Positions 26,084-35,332 of a stretch of 43,187 nucleotides of DNA are shown one piece after another. Each line of letters starts with the position of its first letter. Position 1 is the first letter of the stretch. The DNA is from an uncultured Bacteroidales bacterium (GTDB taxonomy: Bacteria > Bacteroidota > Bacteroidia > Bacteroidales > UBA932). The stretch is taken from contig CALVDQ010000021.1 of the NCBI GenBank assembly GCA_944326325.1, forward strand, positions 1-43,187, given 5' to 3'. The position numbers were made by a program, and so were the translations under genes. A model generated the notes under the pieces. It was not told the origin of the DNA. It saw nothing but the letters and a program-made list of their open reading frames with translations, and made no database searches.

Positions 26084-26125
26084 GATTTTTTAATTTAGAA
26101 TAATTAAAATTTAAATTTCCTTTTA

Positions 26126-26155
26126 CAAAGGTAGCCATTTTAATCGTAAATCCAA
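26126..26155 (-). promoter_or_regulatory. Promoter of rubrerythrin
   Basis: On the minus strand TTG (26155-26153), exactly 19 bases, then TACCTTTG (26133-26126); leader about 36 bases. Confidence 0.72.
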
Positions 26156-26200
26156 CCTTTCGAAGCGAATTTTATCGGCGTCGCCGGAGAAGGAATCCGG

Positions 26201-27379
26201 CTACCTGAGCTTGTTCAGTTCAAAATGCCGTCTGACACGGAGAAAATACCAGAAAACACCTGCAGCATTGACGGCAAGGGCCGCCCAGAAAGCCGTATGA
26301 TAGCCGAAATGTTCGGACAGCACGCCTCCGGCAAGTACCCCGAGACCGAGCCCTGCATCCCAGGATGTCAGTATGGACGAATTCGCCGTACCTCTCTGGC
26401 TGTTCTCTGCCAGATTTATGAACATATTCTGAAAGGCAGGATACATATGTCCGTTGCCCAGCCCGATGACGAATGCCGATGCATAATATCCTACAGGATT
26501 GTTCACTGCCGCGAAAACCAGATAGCCAAGCATGGATGTCACGCATCCGGTCGAAGCGTTGTAGCTGACCCTGTTTTCCCTCAGAGCCTTTGCCCCGGTC
26601 AGTCTTGAGACAATAAGGCCCACTGCAAAAAGACTGAAGAATATTCCTGTCCCTCCGGTTATCCCGAGCTCCTCCTTTCCGTATATTGCTACATACGTAG
26701 ACACGACACCGTAGCTGAACGAGAATCCGAGCATCGACAGAGCCTCCCGCCAGCCTTTAAGCAGGAAGAAGCGGTCGAGTGAAATAACCTTCTTCTCCGG
26801 TCTGAACTCCCTCGCCGGGAGCTTTATCGTGGCATCGAGCAGGAGTCCTGCAAGGGAGAACACGGTAGATATCCAGAACAACGCATGGAAATCCCCCTGG
26901 AAAGCCTGGAGCATATATATTGCCAGCACAGGGCCCAGTGCCGTCGCAAGATTGTTGCTCAGTCCGTAATATCCGATTCCCTCCCCTCTTCTGGACGATG
27001 GCAATACGTCTATGGCCACGGTGCTGGCCGCTACCGTGGTTGAACCGAAAGGAGCCCCGTGCAATGTCCTGAATATGGTGAACATGGTCAGTGACCCAGC
27101 AACAATGTAGCCGAAAAATATGAGGAAAAAGAAGAAGTTGCATATTACAAGCACCGTCTTGCGGGGATAATTATCCACGATATAACCGCTGAACGGCCTT
27201 ATAATAAGGGCCATAAGGGTATAGCCGGCAAGAGCCATACCTATTGTATCATTAGTTGCCCCGAATTCCTCGCTCAGATAGAGAGGCAGGAGCGGCACTA
27301 TGAGCGTAAACGAGAAATTAAGAAGGAAATTCCCCGTCCATACCTTCAGATAATTGCTGTTCCAGAGTTTTTCTGCCAT
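26201..27379 (-). CDS. Major facilitator superfamily transporter
   Basis: A 392-residue 12-helix transporter. The signature between helices 2 and 3 is PFSGYIVDNYPRKTV, and RTLHGAPFGSTTVAASTVAIDVLPSSRRGEGIGYYGLSNNLATALGP resembles the motif C region of antiporters. It belongs to the drug/sugar exporter-like MFS group; the substrate is not predictable. It lies downstream of gapdh on the same strand but is separated from it by two hairpins, so it is probably transcribed separately or by read-through. No clear -7 box is seen. Confidence 0.9.
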   Translation of the reverse strand: MAEKLWNSNYLKVWTGNFLLNFSFTLIVPLLPLYLSEEFGATNDTIGMALAGYTLMALIIRPFSGYIVDNYPRKTVLVICNFFFFLIFFGYIVAGSLTMFTIFRTLHGAPFGSTTVAASTVAIDVLPSSRRGEGIGYYGLSNNLATALGPVLAIYMLQAFQGDFHALFWISTVFSLAGLLLDATIKLPAREFRPEKKVISLDRFFLLKGWREALSMLGFSFSYGVVSTYVAIYGKEELGITGGTGIFFSLFAVGLIVSRLTGAKALRENRVSYNASTGCVTSMLGYLVFAAVNNPVGYYASAFVIGLGNGHMYPAFQNMFINLAENSQRGTANSSILTSWDAGLGLGVLAGGVLSEHFGYHTAFWAALAVNAAGVFWYFLRVRRHFELNKLR

Positions 27380-27407
27380 AGCTCATGTTCTTCCCGGAAA
27401 AACCAAA

Positions 27408-27438
27408 TAGCAGGACCCCTCGGGGAAGCCCTGCTATA
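27408..27438 (-). terminator. Second hairpin after gapdh
   Basis: ATAGCAGG (27408-27415) pairs with CCTGCTAT (27431-27438), with an inner CCC/GGG pairing. On the minus strand a TTTGGTTTTT tract follows. Confidence 0.65.
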
Positions 27439-27444
27439 TATACC

Positions 27445-27482
27445 TGAATGGAAGGGCCGTTGGAGGCCCGTAATCCTTCAGT
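27445..27482 (-). terminator. First hairpin directly after the gapdh stop
   Basis: CTGAA-GGA-GGGCC (27445-27459) pairs with GGCCC-TCC-TTCAG (27466-27482) with small internal loops. It starts five bases past the gapdh stop. Two consecutive hairpins suggest strong termination or 3'-end protection. Confidence 0.6.
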
Positions 27483-27486
27483 GGGA

Positions 27487-28497
<1,011 letters not shown>

Positions 28498-28529
28498 TTA
28501 AAGTAACACTTTTCCTTTGAAAATCTTTG

Positions 28530-28537
28530 CAAAATTA
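28530..28537 (-). promoter_or_regulatory. -7 box of gap
   Basis: The minus strand reads TAATTTTG, an exact match, about 45 bases before the ATG. No good -33 TTTG is visible. Confidence 0.5.
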
Positions 28538-28590
28538 AGAAAAAATATGAATAATCATAGAAAGTTCGGGAAAAATTCAATCGTAATCCA

Positions 28591-28598
28591 TATATTTG
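28591..28598 (+). promoter_or_regulatory. -7 box of surE
   Basis: TATATTTG is an exact match, 41 bases before the ATG. The -33 region has only TTCG (28564-28567) at slightly long spacing. Confidence 0.5.
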
Positions 28599-28638
28599 CG
28601 GAAAACAAGGTCATTTTAGAATTATTTTTCCCCGAAAT

Positions 28639-29478
28639 ATGGACATACTACTGACAAACGACGACGGCTACAGGGCGAAAGGGCTGAAGGTCCTGGCAGG
28701 AATAATGAGGCAGTTCGGCAATGTCACGGTCATCGCCCCGAAGATTCACCAGTCCGGGATGTCGATGGCGGTCTCGATGAACCGCAGATCCCTGGCATAC
28801 AGGATGACAGGAAAGGAAGACGGAGTTTCGTGGTCCTACCTCGACGCGACTCCGGCCAGCTGTGTGAAATTCGCGCTGAACACCGTCTTTCTTGAAAAGG
28901 CTCCGGATGTGGTCGTCTCCGGGATAAACCACGGATCAAACGCGGCTGCCGCTGCCTGTTATTCCGGTACACTGGGAGCGGTGGCTGAAGCTGCTCTCAA
29001 CGGAATTCCGGGGATAGGTGTCTCCATGGACACCTTCGACCCGGACGCCGACTTCTCTGCGGTAGCGGAATACTTCCCGGAGATCTTCAGGAAACTCATG
29101 TCCGACCTTCCGGAAAGATACGGCATATACTACAATGTAAATTTCCCCGGGATTTTCTGCGGCAGGATAAAGGGAGTGAAAGCCGCTACCCAGGGTATGG
29201 GCAGATGGGTAAAGGAATTCCTCCCCTGGACAGAAGAAAACGCCCGCAAGCTCGGGATCCCGTCCGAGGATTTCACGTCGGCGGCAGCCGCTGCAGGAGA
29301 AGGAGAAACGCTTTACGTGATGACCGGTGAATTCACCGATGATTCCAGGAATCCGGATAGCGCCGACCACCGGTACAACAAGGACGGATACATAACCGTG
29401 ACGCCCCACAGGATCGACTGCACAGACTACGGCGAATACACGAGACTTATTCAGTCCGGTATCGGAGCCACATTCTGA
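28639..29478 (+). CDS. surE: 5'/3'-nucleotidase SurE
   Basis: Metal-dependent survival-protein phosphatase that dephosphorylates nucleoside 5'- and 3'-monophosphates. The 279-residue protein begins ILLTNDDGYRAKGL (metal-binding DD). The other core blocks follow: VIAPKIHQSGMSMAVS, ATPASCVKFAL, PDVVVSGINHGSN (metal-binding N) and YSGTLGAVAEAALNGIPGIGVS. It lies upstream of lpxB in the same orientation with a 73-base gap. Confidence 0.96.
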   Translation: MDILLTNDDGYRAKGLKVLAGIMRQFGNVTVIAPKIHQSGMSMAVSMNRRSLAYRMTGKEDGVSWSYLDATPASCVKFALNTVFLEKAPDVVVSGINHGSNAAAAACYSGTLGAVAEAALNGIPGIGVSMDTFDPDADFSAVAEYFPEIFRKLMSDLPERYGIYYNVNFPGIFCGRIKGVKAATQGMGRWVKEFLPWTEENARKLGIPSEDFTSAAAAAGEGETLYVMTGEFTDDSRNPDSADHRYNKDGYITVTPHRIDCTDYGEYTRLIQSGIGATF

Positions 29479-29551
29479 GGCAAGGCAAGAAATCATTTAC
29501 ATACAGATAATAAAACACAAAAGTTTTAGCTAATAACTTTTTTGTTACATC

Positions 29552-30754
29552 ATGAAATACTATATTATAGCAGGAGAAGCGTCGGGAGACCTGCATGGAT
29601 CGAACCTGATGAAAGGCATCTATGCGGAAGACCGTTCCGCGGATATCCGTTTCTGGGGAGGTGACCTGATGTCCGAAGTCTATTCCGGACACGGACACCA
29701 GCCGGAAAACGATGGCGGAACTTGCGGCGGCGGCCTGGTCCGACACTACAGGGACGGTGCTATAATGGGTTTCTGGGAAGTCCTCACCCATGCCGGAAAA
29801 CTCCTCGGCAACGTCCGTTTCTGCAAGCAGGACATTCGCTCCTGGCATCCGGATGTCGTCATCCTCATTGATTACCCGGGTTTCAACTTCCGCATAGCTG
29901 AATTCGCGCACAAGGAAGGCCTGAAGACCTTCTACTATATTGCCCCCAAAGTGTGGGCTTCGAGGGAAGGACGGATACGCAAACTGAAGGCATACGTCGA
30001 CAGGCTGTACATTGTCTTTCCTTTCGAAATACCGTATTTCAAGGACAAAGGGGTGAAGGCCGAATATCTCGGGAACCCGCTTGTAGACTCCATAGACGGT
30101 TCGAAGGCAATGAACGAGACCAGGCAGGAATTTCTGGAAAGGACCGGACTGGAAGACAGGCCGATCATTGCCCTGCTCGCCGGTTCACGCAAGGGCGAGA
30201 TCGGTACCATGATGCCGGTACTCACGGAATTTGCCGCCAGGATAAAAGCCCTGCCAGAATACAGTGACTACCAGTTTGTCCTCGCCGGGGCTCCGGCCAG
30301 AACCATGGAAGACTATTCGGGCTACATCTCCAAAGCGGACAGGAAATACGGAAAGACGGGGATAAGGGTGATATTCGGAGAAACACAGTCTATAGTCAGG
30401 CATTCCGAAGCAGCCGTCGTCAACTCCGGCACCGCGTCTCTGGAGACCGTCCTGCTCGGCACCCCGCAGGTGGTAGGCTATATATGCAACAGGCTGACTT
30501 ACCTTATAGCAAAGCATATAGTCAAGATAAGATACATCAGTCTCGGCAACCTCATAGTGGACAGACCTGCATTCAGGGAACTTATCCAGGACGAATGCAA
30601 CGCGGCAAACCTCGTGGCAGAAGTCCGCGCACTCATAGAAGACAGGGAATACCGTTCGAAAATGCTCGGGGAATATTCCGCTATCCGTGAAGCTCTCGGA
30701 GGAAGCGGGGCATCACGGGCCGTAGCCGCCTCAATGATAAAGGCCCTGCACTGA
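29552..30754 (+). CDS. lpxB: Lipid-A-disaccharide synthase
   Basis: Inner-membrane-associated GT19 glycosyltransferase joining UDP-2,3-diacylglucosamine and lipid X in lipid A synthesis. It has 400 residues. Visible blocks are the start YYIIAGEASGDLHGSNLMKG, then DVVILIDYPGFNFRIAEFA, YYIAPKVWA, GNPLVDSI, ALLAGSRKGEI and SGTASLETVLLGTPQVVGY. A short acidic/histidine insert near residue 50 is common in Bacteroidota LpxB. Its stop codon directly abuts the convergent fbp stop codon (TGATCA), so no terminator fits between them. Confidence 0.97.
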   Translation: MKYYIIAGEASGDLHGSNLMKGIYAEDRSADIRFWGGDLMSEVYSGHGHQPENDGGTCGGGLVRHYRDGAIMGFWEVLTHAGKLLGNVRFCKQDIRSWHPDVVILIDYPGFNFRIAEFAHKEGLKTFYYIAPKVWASREGRIRKLKAYVDRLYIVFPFEIPYFKDKGVKAEYLGNPLVDSIDGSKAMNETRQEFLERTGLEDRPIIALLAGSRKGEIGTMMPVLTEFAARIKALPEYSDYQFVLAGAPARTMEDYSGYISKADRKYGKTGIRVIFGETQSIVRHSEAAVVNSGTASLETVLLGTPQVVGYICNRLTYLIAKHIVKIRYISLGNLIVDRPAFRELIQDECNAANLVAEVRALIEDREYRSKMLGEYSAIREALGGSGASRAVAASMIKALH

Positions 30755-32770
30755 TCAGGACCTTTCCTTGATTATACCGAGCCGGTAGGCCTGCAGAAGT
30801 TTCTTCAGGTCCTCTATCTGGACCATCAGTTCGCGGCCCTTGTCCGTATCCTTGACCATCATCCTCTGGCTGCTCAGTTCCACAAGCTGGGTCGTGGATT
30901 TGATGTCCTGTCCCTCCTCTATAGCCTTCTGTGTCGAGGAGAAGGGTTCATGCTGCACGAGCTGGAATCCCCGGGAATGATACACAAGAGTATAGCCGGC
31001 TATGCCGGTCTCCGGATGGTAGGCCTTGGAAAAGCCGCCGTCGATAACCATCAGCTTTCCTCCGGCACGTACCGGCTTCTCTCCCTGGGCGGCCTTTACC
31101 GGGACATGGCCGTTTATTATATGGCGGTGCTCCCCCGTTACCCCGAATTCGTCAAGTATCCTGTCACAGACAGCCTCATCATTGCGCAGAGTATAATAGG
31201 CGCCCTTCTCTTCCTTGTGCAATTCCTTGTCGGTCAGAAAATAACGTTCGAAAGTGGCCATCTTGCTCTTGTCGAAGGCAGGAGAATCCTTTCCACACCA
31301 CAGATACCATATATAGTCCACCGCGAAACTCTTCTCCGGATCGAGATGATCTGAAAAATATGCAATCCTCACCAGCTGTCCGACCCTGTCCAGCAAGGCT
31401 TTTCCCTTGTATTTCCTGCCGAGTACGGTTACTTCCTTAAAAGATCCGTCAGGGTTCATGGGCAATGATGCATGGAAGAGCAGGTTCGAGTTGCAGATAT
31501 TGTACATACAGCCATACCTGAAGATGCATTTGATATGTTTCCGGAGCTTTTCGCTGCGTATGAAAGAATCATGCAGCTTGTCCACGACCTCCCGTTCTTC
31601 CGGAGTGAGACGGTAAGGGTCGGACGGATCAAGGGTCGGGAAGAAGCAGTCCTTCATCCCGTATTCTTTCCCGTCCAGGACAAATACCTTCCTGTCCGGA
31701 TCAATATGCTCCAAGAGCTGTCTGTCATCCATCCCGAATTCAGGACGCCTTGAAATTATCTCCGCTTCGAGTTTGAACTGAATGATGCTTATGGCCTTGT
31801 GCATCTGTGCAAGACGGCGTTTTGTCTTCTCGTCTATCTTCAGGGTCTCATCCTCTATCCTCGGCCCGAAGGAGGTACACGGATCTCCGGAATATGTCTC
31901 CATCGCGAAAGTTGCCAGCGGCAGAAGGTTGATTCCGTAGCCGTCTTCAAGGACGGAATGGTTCGCATAACGCATCGCAAGTCTCAGGACATTGGCAATG
32001 CAGGCATCATTGCCGGCAGCAGCTCCCATCCACAGAATGTCATGGTTGCCCCACTGTATGTCAAAATGGTGATAACCGCACAATGTATCAAGTATGATAT
32101 GAGGTCCGGGACCCCGGTCAAATATATCCCCGAGTATATGCAGGGAGTCGATGGTAAGCCTCTGAATCAGGTTGCACATCGCTATAATGAACTCGTCCGC
32201 ACGGCAGATGTCAATGATGGTGCTGATAATGACGTTAATATAGGCCTGCTTGTTAGGGTCGGCACTGCTCTCGTGAAGGAGTTCCTGGATAATATAGGAG
32301 AATTCCTCAGGCAGGGCCTTGCGGACCTTCGACCTCGTATACTTGGAAGACACATTCTGGCAGACCTTCACCAGCCGGTTCAGGGTGACGCTGTACCACG
32401 GATTGATATCCGGCACGGATTCCTTTATCAGCTGCAGTTTCTGCTCCGGATAATAGATCAGGGTGCAGAGTTCCTTTTTTTCGCTCTCGTACAGGGAGTT
32501 TCCGAAAATCTCGTTGACCTTGCGCTTTATCGCTCCGGAGGCATTCCTGAGCACATGTTCAAAAGCTTCGTTCTCTCCGTGCAGATCGGCAAGGAAATGT
32601 TCGGTACCTTTAGGAAGGTTCAGGATGGCTTCAAGATTAATTATCTCGGTACTCGCAGCCGCTATTGTCGGAAAATTCAGTGACAGGAGTTCCAGATACT
32701 TGATATTGCTCCGGATATCTTCTTCTTTTATAATGTTTTCCGCATCCATGATATGTGGTCGTATATTCAT
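30755..32770 (-). CDS. fbp: Fructose-1,6-bisphosphatase, class III
   Basis: Gluconeogenic enzyme converting fructose 1,6-bisphosphate to fructose 6-phosphate. The 671-residue length and metallophosphatase motifs (FLADLHGENEAF, HILGDIFDRGPG, QWGNHDILWMG) identify the class III enzyme found in Bacteroidota and Firmicutes. Start 32770 is supported by coupling: the yggS stop TGA is followed by one C and then this ATG. It is last in the DUF349-yidC-yggS-fbp run. Confidence 0.97.
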   Translation of the reverse strand: MNIRPHIMDAENIIKEEDIRSNIKYLELLSLNFPTIAAASTEIINLEAILNLPKGTEHFLADLHGENEAFEHVLRNASGAIKRKVNEIFGNSLYESEKKELCTLIYYPEQKLQLIKESVPDINPWYSVTLNRLVKVCQNVSSKYTRSKVRKALPEEFSYIIQELLHESSADPNKQAYINVIISTIIDICRADEFIIAMCNLIQRLTIDSLHILGDIFDRGPGPHIILDTLCGYHHFDIQWGNHDILWMGAAAGNDACIANVLRLAMRYANHSVLEDGYGINLLPLATFAMETYSGDPCTSFGPRIEDETLKIDEKTKRRLAQMHKAISIIQFKLEAEIISRRPEFGMDDRQLLEHIDPDRKVFVLDGKEYGMKDCFFPTLDPSDPYRLTPEEREVVDKLHDSFIRSEKLRKHIKCIFRYGCMYNICNSNLLFHASLPMNPDGSFKEVTVLGRKYKGKALLDRVGQLVRIAYFSDHLDPEKSFAVDYIWYLWCGKDSPAFDKSKMATFERYFLTDKELHKEEKGAYYTLRNDEAVCDRILDEFGVTGEHRHIINGHVPVKAAQGEKPVRAGGKLMVIDGGFSKAYHPETGIAGYTLVYHSRGFQLVQHEPFSSTQKAIEEGQDIKSTTQLVELSSQRMMVKDTDKGRELMVQIEDLKKLLQAYRLGIIKERS

Positions 32771-32771
32771 G

Positions 32772-33446
32772 TCAATAATTGCGTTCTCCGAAAATAAGAG
32801 TACCTATCCTAACGATGTCCGCCCCCATCTCAACTGCAATCCTGTAGTCATGGGTCATACCGAAAGACAGGATGCCGAAATCCTCCGGAAGCCCCGGATA
32901 ATCCGACAGGCTGGAACGGATTTCATCCCTGAGCGAGACAAGCTGCGAGAAGTCTCTGCGTACAACAGTCTCATCGTCCGTAAAAGTAGCCATTCCCATG
33001 AGTCCGGATATCCTGACACCGGCATAGTCCGAGGCATTCCCGGCGACTGTCAGTATCTCCTCCCTGGAAAACCCCTGCTTGGTGGTTTCGGATGCGATAT
33101 GCATCTCGAGAAGGACCTCCGTAATCTTCCCGTTTGCCCGTCCCCACCTGTCTATCGCCTCCAGCAGATGTACGGAATCGACTGACTCCACCATGGCCGT
33201 ATAGGGAAGGACCAGCTTCAGCTTGTTGGTCTGCAGATGCCCGATGAAGTGCCATGAGATATCCCCGGGCAAGGCCACAGCCTTGGCATGGAATTCCTGA
33301 GGCCTGCTTTCACCGAAGACCCTCTGTCCCGCATCATAAGCTTCCATCACGGCTTCGGCCGGATGGAATTTGGAAACTGCCACCAATTTTACATTTGATG
33401 GCAGTTCCTCTTTCAATCTGTTTATCGCTGTCGCAATAGTACCCAT
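32772..33446 (-). CDS. yggS: YggS-family PLP-binding protein
   Basis: Pyridoxal phosphate homeostasis protein, a fold-type III barrel without known catalytic activity. The 224 residues match the family. The PLP lysine is in KLVAVSKFHP; other blocks are FGESRPQEF, WHFIGHLQTNKLK, LSFGMTHDYRIAVEMGADIVRIGTLIFG. The ATG at 33446 is taken because homology starts there; the frame is open upstream into yidC antisense territory (to 33713). It is five bases downstream of yidC and one base upstream of fbp. Confidence 0.96.
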   Translation of the reverse strand: MGTIATAINRLKEELPSNVKLVAVSKFHPAEAVMEAYDAGQRVFGESRPQEFHAKAVALPGDISWHFIGHLQTNKLKLVLPYTAMVESVDSVHLLEAIDRWGRANGKITEVLLEMHIASETTKQGFSREEILTVAGNASDYAGVRISGLMGMATFTDDETVVRRDFSQLVSLRDEIRSSLSDYPGLPEDFGILSFGMTHDYRIAVEMGADIVRIGTLIFGERNY

Positions 33447-33451
33447 TGTAT

Positions 33452-35314
33452 TTATCTTCTTCTCTTCTGCTGCTCCTTCAAGGCCTGCTGCTGCATCTTC
33501 TGGGCTTCCTCCAGCCGCTGCTGCCACTTGGATTTCGGCAGAGGCTTGTTTGCCGAGGCCGCCAGCTGGGCATGTATCTTCTTCTCGTCTATGAGGAAAC
33601 GTCTCACAAACCAGGTCTGGAACATGGTTATAAGGTTCGAAAGCAGATAGTAGTAGCTGAGTCCGCTCGAAAGGTTGTTGCAGATGAAAAGCATCATCAG
33701 AGGCATAAGCCATACGCTCATGAACTTCATGCCGGCCATGCTCGGATCGTTCGACATCTGGCTTGAGGTCATCTTCGAATAAAGGAACATCGAGACGGCC
33801 ATGAGCAGAGCGAACAGGGAGACATGGTCTCCGTATAACGGAATGCTGAACGGCAGGTCCAGGATGGAATCGTAGGCACTCAGGTCATCCGCCCACAGGA
33901 ACCTCTGCTGGCGAAGCTCTATAGATGCAGGGAAGAAACGGAACATCGCATACAGCACAGGCAGCTGGAGCAACATCGGCAGACATCCTCCCATAGGACT
34001 TATACCCGCCCTCTGGTACAGTGCCATCATGGCCTGCTGCTTCTTCAGCGCATCTTCCTGCTTTGGATATTTCTCGTTCAGCTTGTCAATTTCAGGCTTG
34101 ATGACGTTCATCTTGGCCGACGACTTGTAGGACTTCAGTGTCAGAGGCGATATGACAAGCTTGATGAGGATGGTCATAATCAGGATTATGATACCGTAAT
34201 TATGGATGAACTTGCCCAGGAAGTTGAACGTCGGTATGATCACTCCCCGGCTTATCAGACCTATGACACTTCCGCCGAGAGGGATTATCTTTTCATAATG
34301 CTGGTCATACGACTTCAGGGTCCTGTAGTGGTTAGGCCCGAAATAGAAGTCGAACGGAACGGTCACATTCTGCCCGTGCTCCAGTTCAGACTGGAGTCTG
34401 GCGTTGCACATCATGAGATTCCGGTCCGGATCCTTCTCGTCGTAGAACTTTATGCTGAAATCAGCGGAAGCGAACTCGTTCCCGGCAGTCATCATTGCCG
34501 AGAAGAACTGCTGCTGGAATGCGAACCACTTCACCCTGGAGACAATGCTCTCGCTGGCATTGCGTCCGCCCCGGCCTATCTGCTCCGGCTTCTTCTCGCC
34601 CGAAAAATAATAGTCAAGCTTCGAATACTGCTTCTCGTTGCTGTAGCCTTTTTCCAGCCTCGGGATTATAAGGTTCCAGTCAATGTCGAAACTGTTTACC
34701 TTGCGCGGGACAAGCTCTTCCATCCCCACGAAAGAAAGTTCGTTCCTGACCATATAGCTGTCGGCGGGAAGGATGTACTTCTGCTCGAGATAGCCGCCGT
34801 TGTAGAACGGAAGGCGCATCACGACCGATGTGTCGGTCTTTTCGGCGACATCGAAGACCATATCCCTGGTGTTGATGTTCTCTCCGGCAAAGACCGATAT
34901 GTTGAAATCACTGTAGCCCGGTTTCAGCAGATAAAGGTCGGTGCTGTCATACATCCTGTACTCATCCAGTTTCGCGGTGTACGGCTGTGCACCTTTTGTC
35001 GTGAATACCAGTTCCAGTTTTCCGTTGCCCAGGGTCACGAACTCCTCCGATGCAGTATAACGGCTGTTCAGGAGGGAATCCCTGTATTTCCGCGGCACAG
35101 CCTCAACTGTTTCTGCACCGGACGCAAGACTGTCCCTGAATGCCGCTGCTGCCAGCGAATCCCTTGCAATGGCTGCCTGCTGTTCCACACGTGCCACAGA
35201 ATCCAGCTGTGCCTGATACTCTCTCTGCTTCTTGTACTGGTTGGACTGATACCAGGTAAACCCGAAGAAAATTACCCCTATCAGTATAAATCCGACAATA
35301 GAATTCTTATCCAT
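33452..35314 (-). CDS. yidC: Membrane protein insertase YidC
   Basis: Inserts and folds inner-membrane proteins, alone or with SecYEG. The 620-residue protein has the N-terminal anchor (MDKNSIVGFILIGVIFFGFTWYQ), a large periplasmic beta domain (about 55-345), then the Oxa1/YidC core of five helices. The core begins NYGIIILIMTILIKLVISPLTLKSYKS, and the hydrophilic-groove arginine probably lies in this segment or nearby. SPMGGCLPMLLQLPVLYAMFRFFPASIELR is typical. A basic tail (KRRR) for ribosome contact ends it. It follows the DUF349 gene by 18 bases. Confidence 0.97.
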   Translation of the reverse strand: MDKNSIVGFILIGVIFFGFTWYQSNQYKKQREYQAQLDSVARVEQQAAIARDSLAAAAFRDSLASGAETVEAVPRKYRDSLLNSRYTASEEFVTLGNGKLELVFTTKGAQPYTAKLDEYRMYDSTDLYLLKPGYSDFNISVFAGENINTRDMVFDVAEKTDTSVVMRLPFYNGGYLEQKYILPADSYMVRNELSFVGMEELVPRKVNSFDIDWNLIIPRLEKGYSNEKQYSKLDYYFSGEKKPEQIGRGGRNASESIVSRVKWFAFQQQFFSAMMTAGNEFASADFSIKFYDEKDPDRNLMMCNARLQSELEHGQNVTVPFDFYFGPNHYRTLKSYDQHYEKIIPLGGSVIGLISRGVIIPTFNFLGKFIHNYGIIILIMTILIKLVISPLTLKSYKSSAKMNVIKPEIDKLNEKYPKQEDALKKQQAMMALYQRAGISPMGGCLPMLLQLPVLYAMFRFFPASIELRQQRFLWADDLSAYDSILDLPFSIPLYGDHVSLFALLMAVSMFLYSKMTSSQMSNDPSMAGMKFMSVWLMPLMMLFICNNLSSGLSYYYLLSNLITMFQTWFVRRFLIDEKKIHAQLAASANKPLPKSKWQQRLEEAQKMQQQALKEQQKRRR

Positions 35315-35332
35315 CTTCTCCTTTTCTTTCTC

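Noticed and set aside
33447..33713. YggS N-terminal extension to 33713
   Set aside because: The added 89 residues overlap the yidC 3' end in another frame and do not look conserved; YggS begins at MGTIATAINRL.
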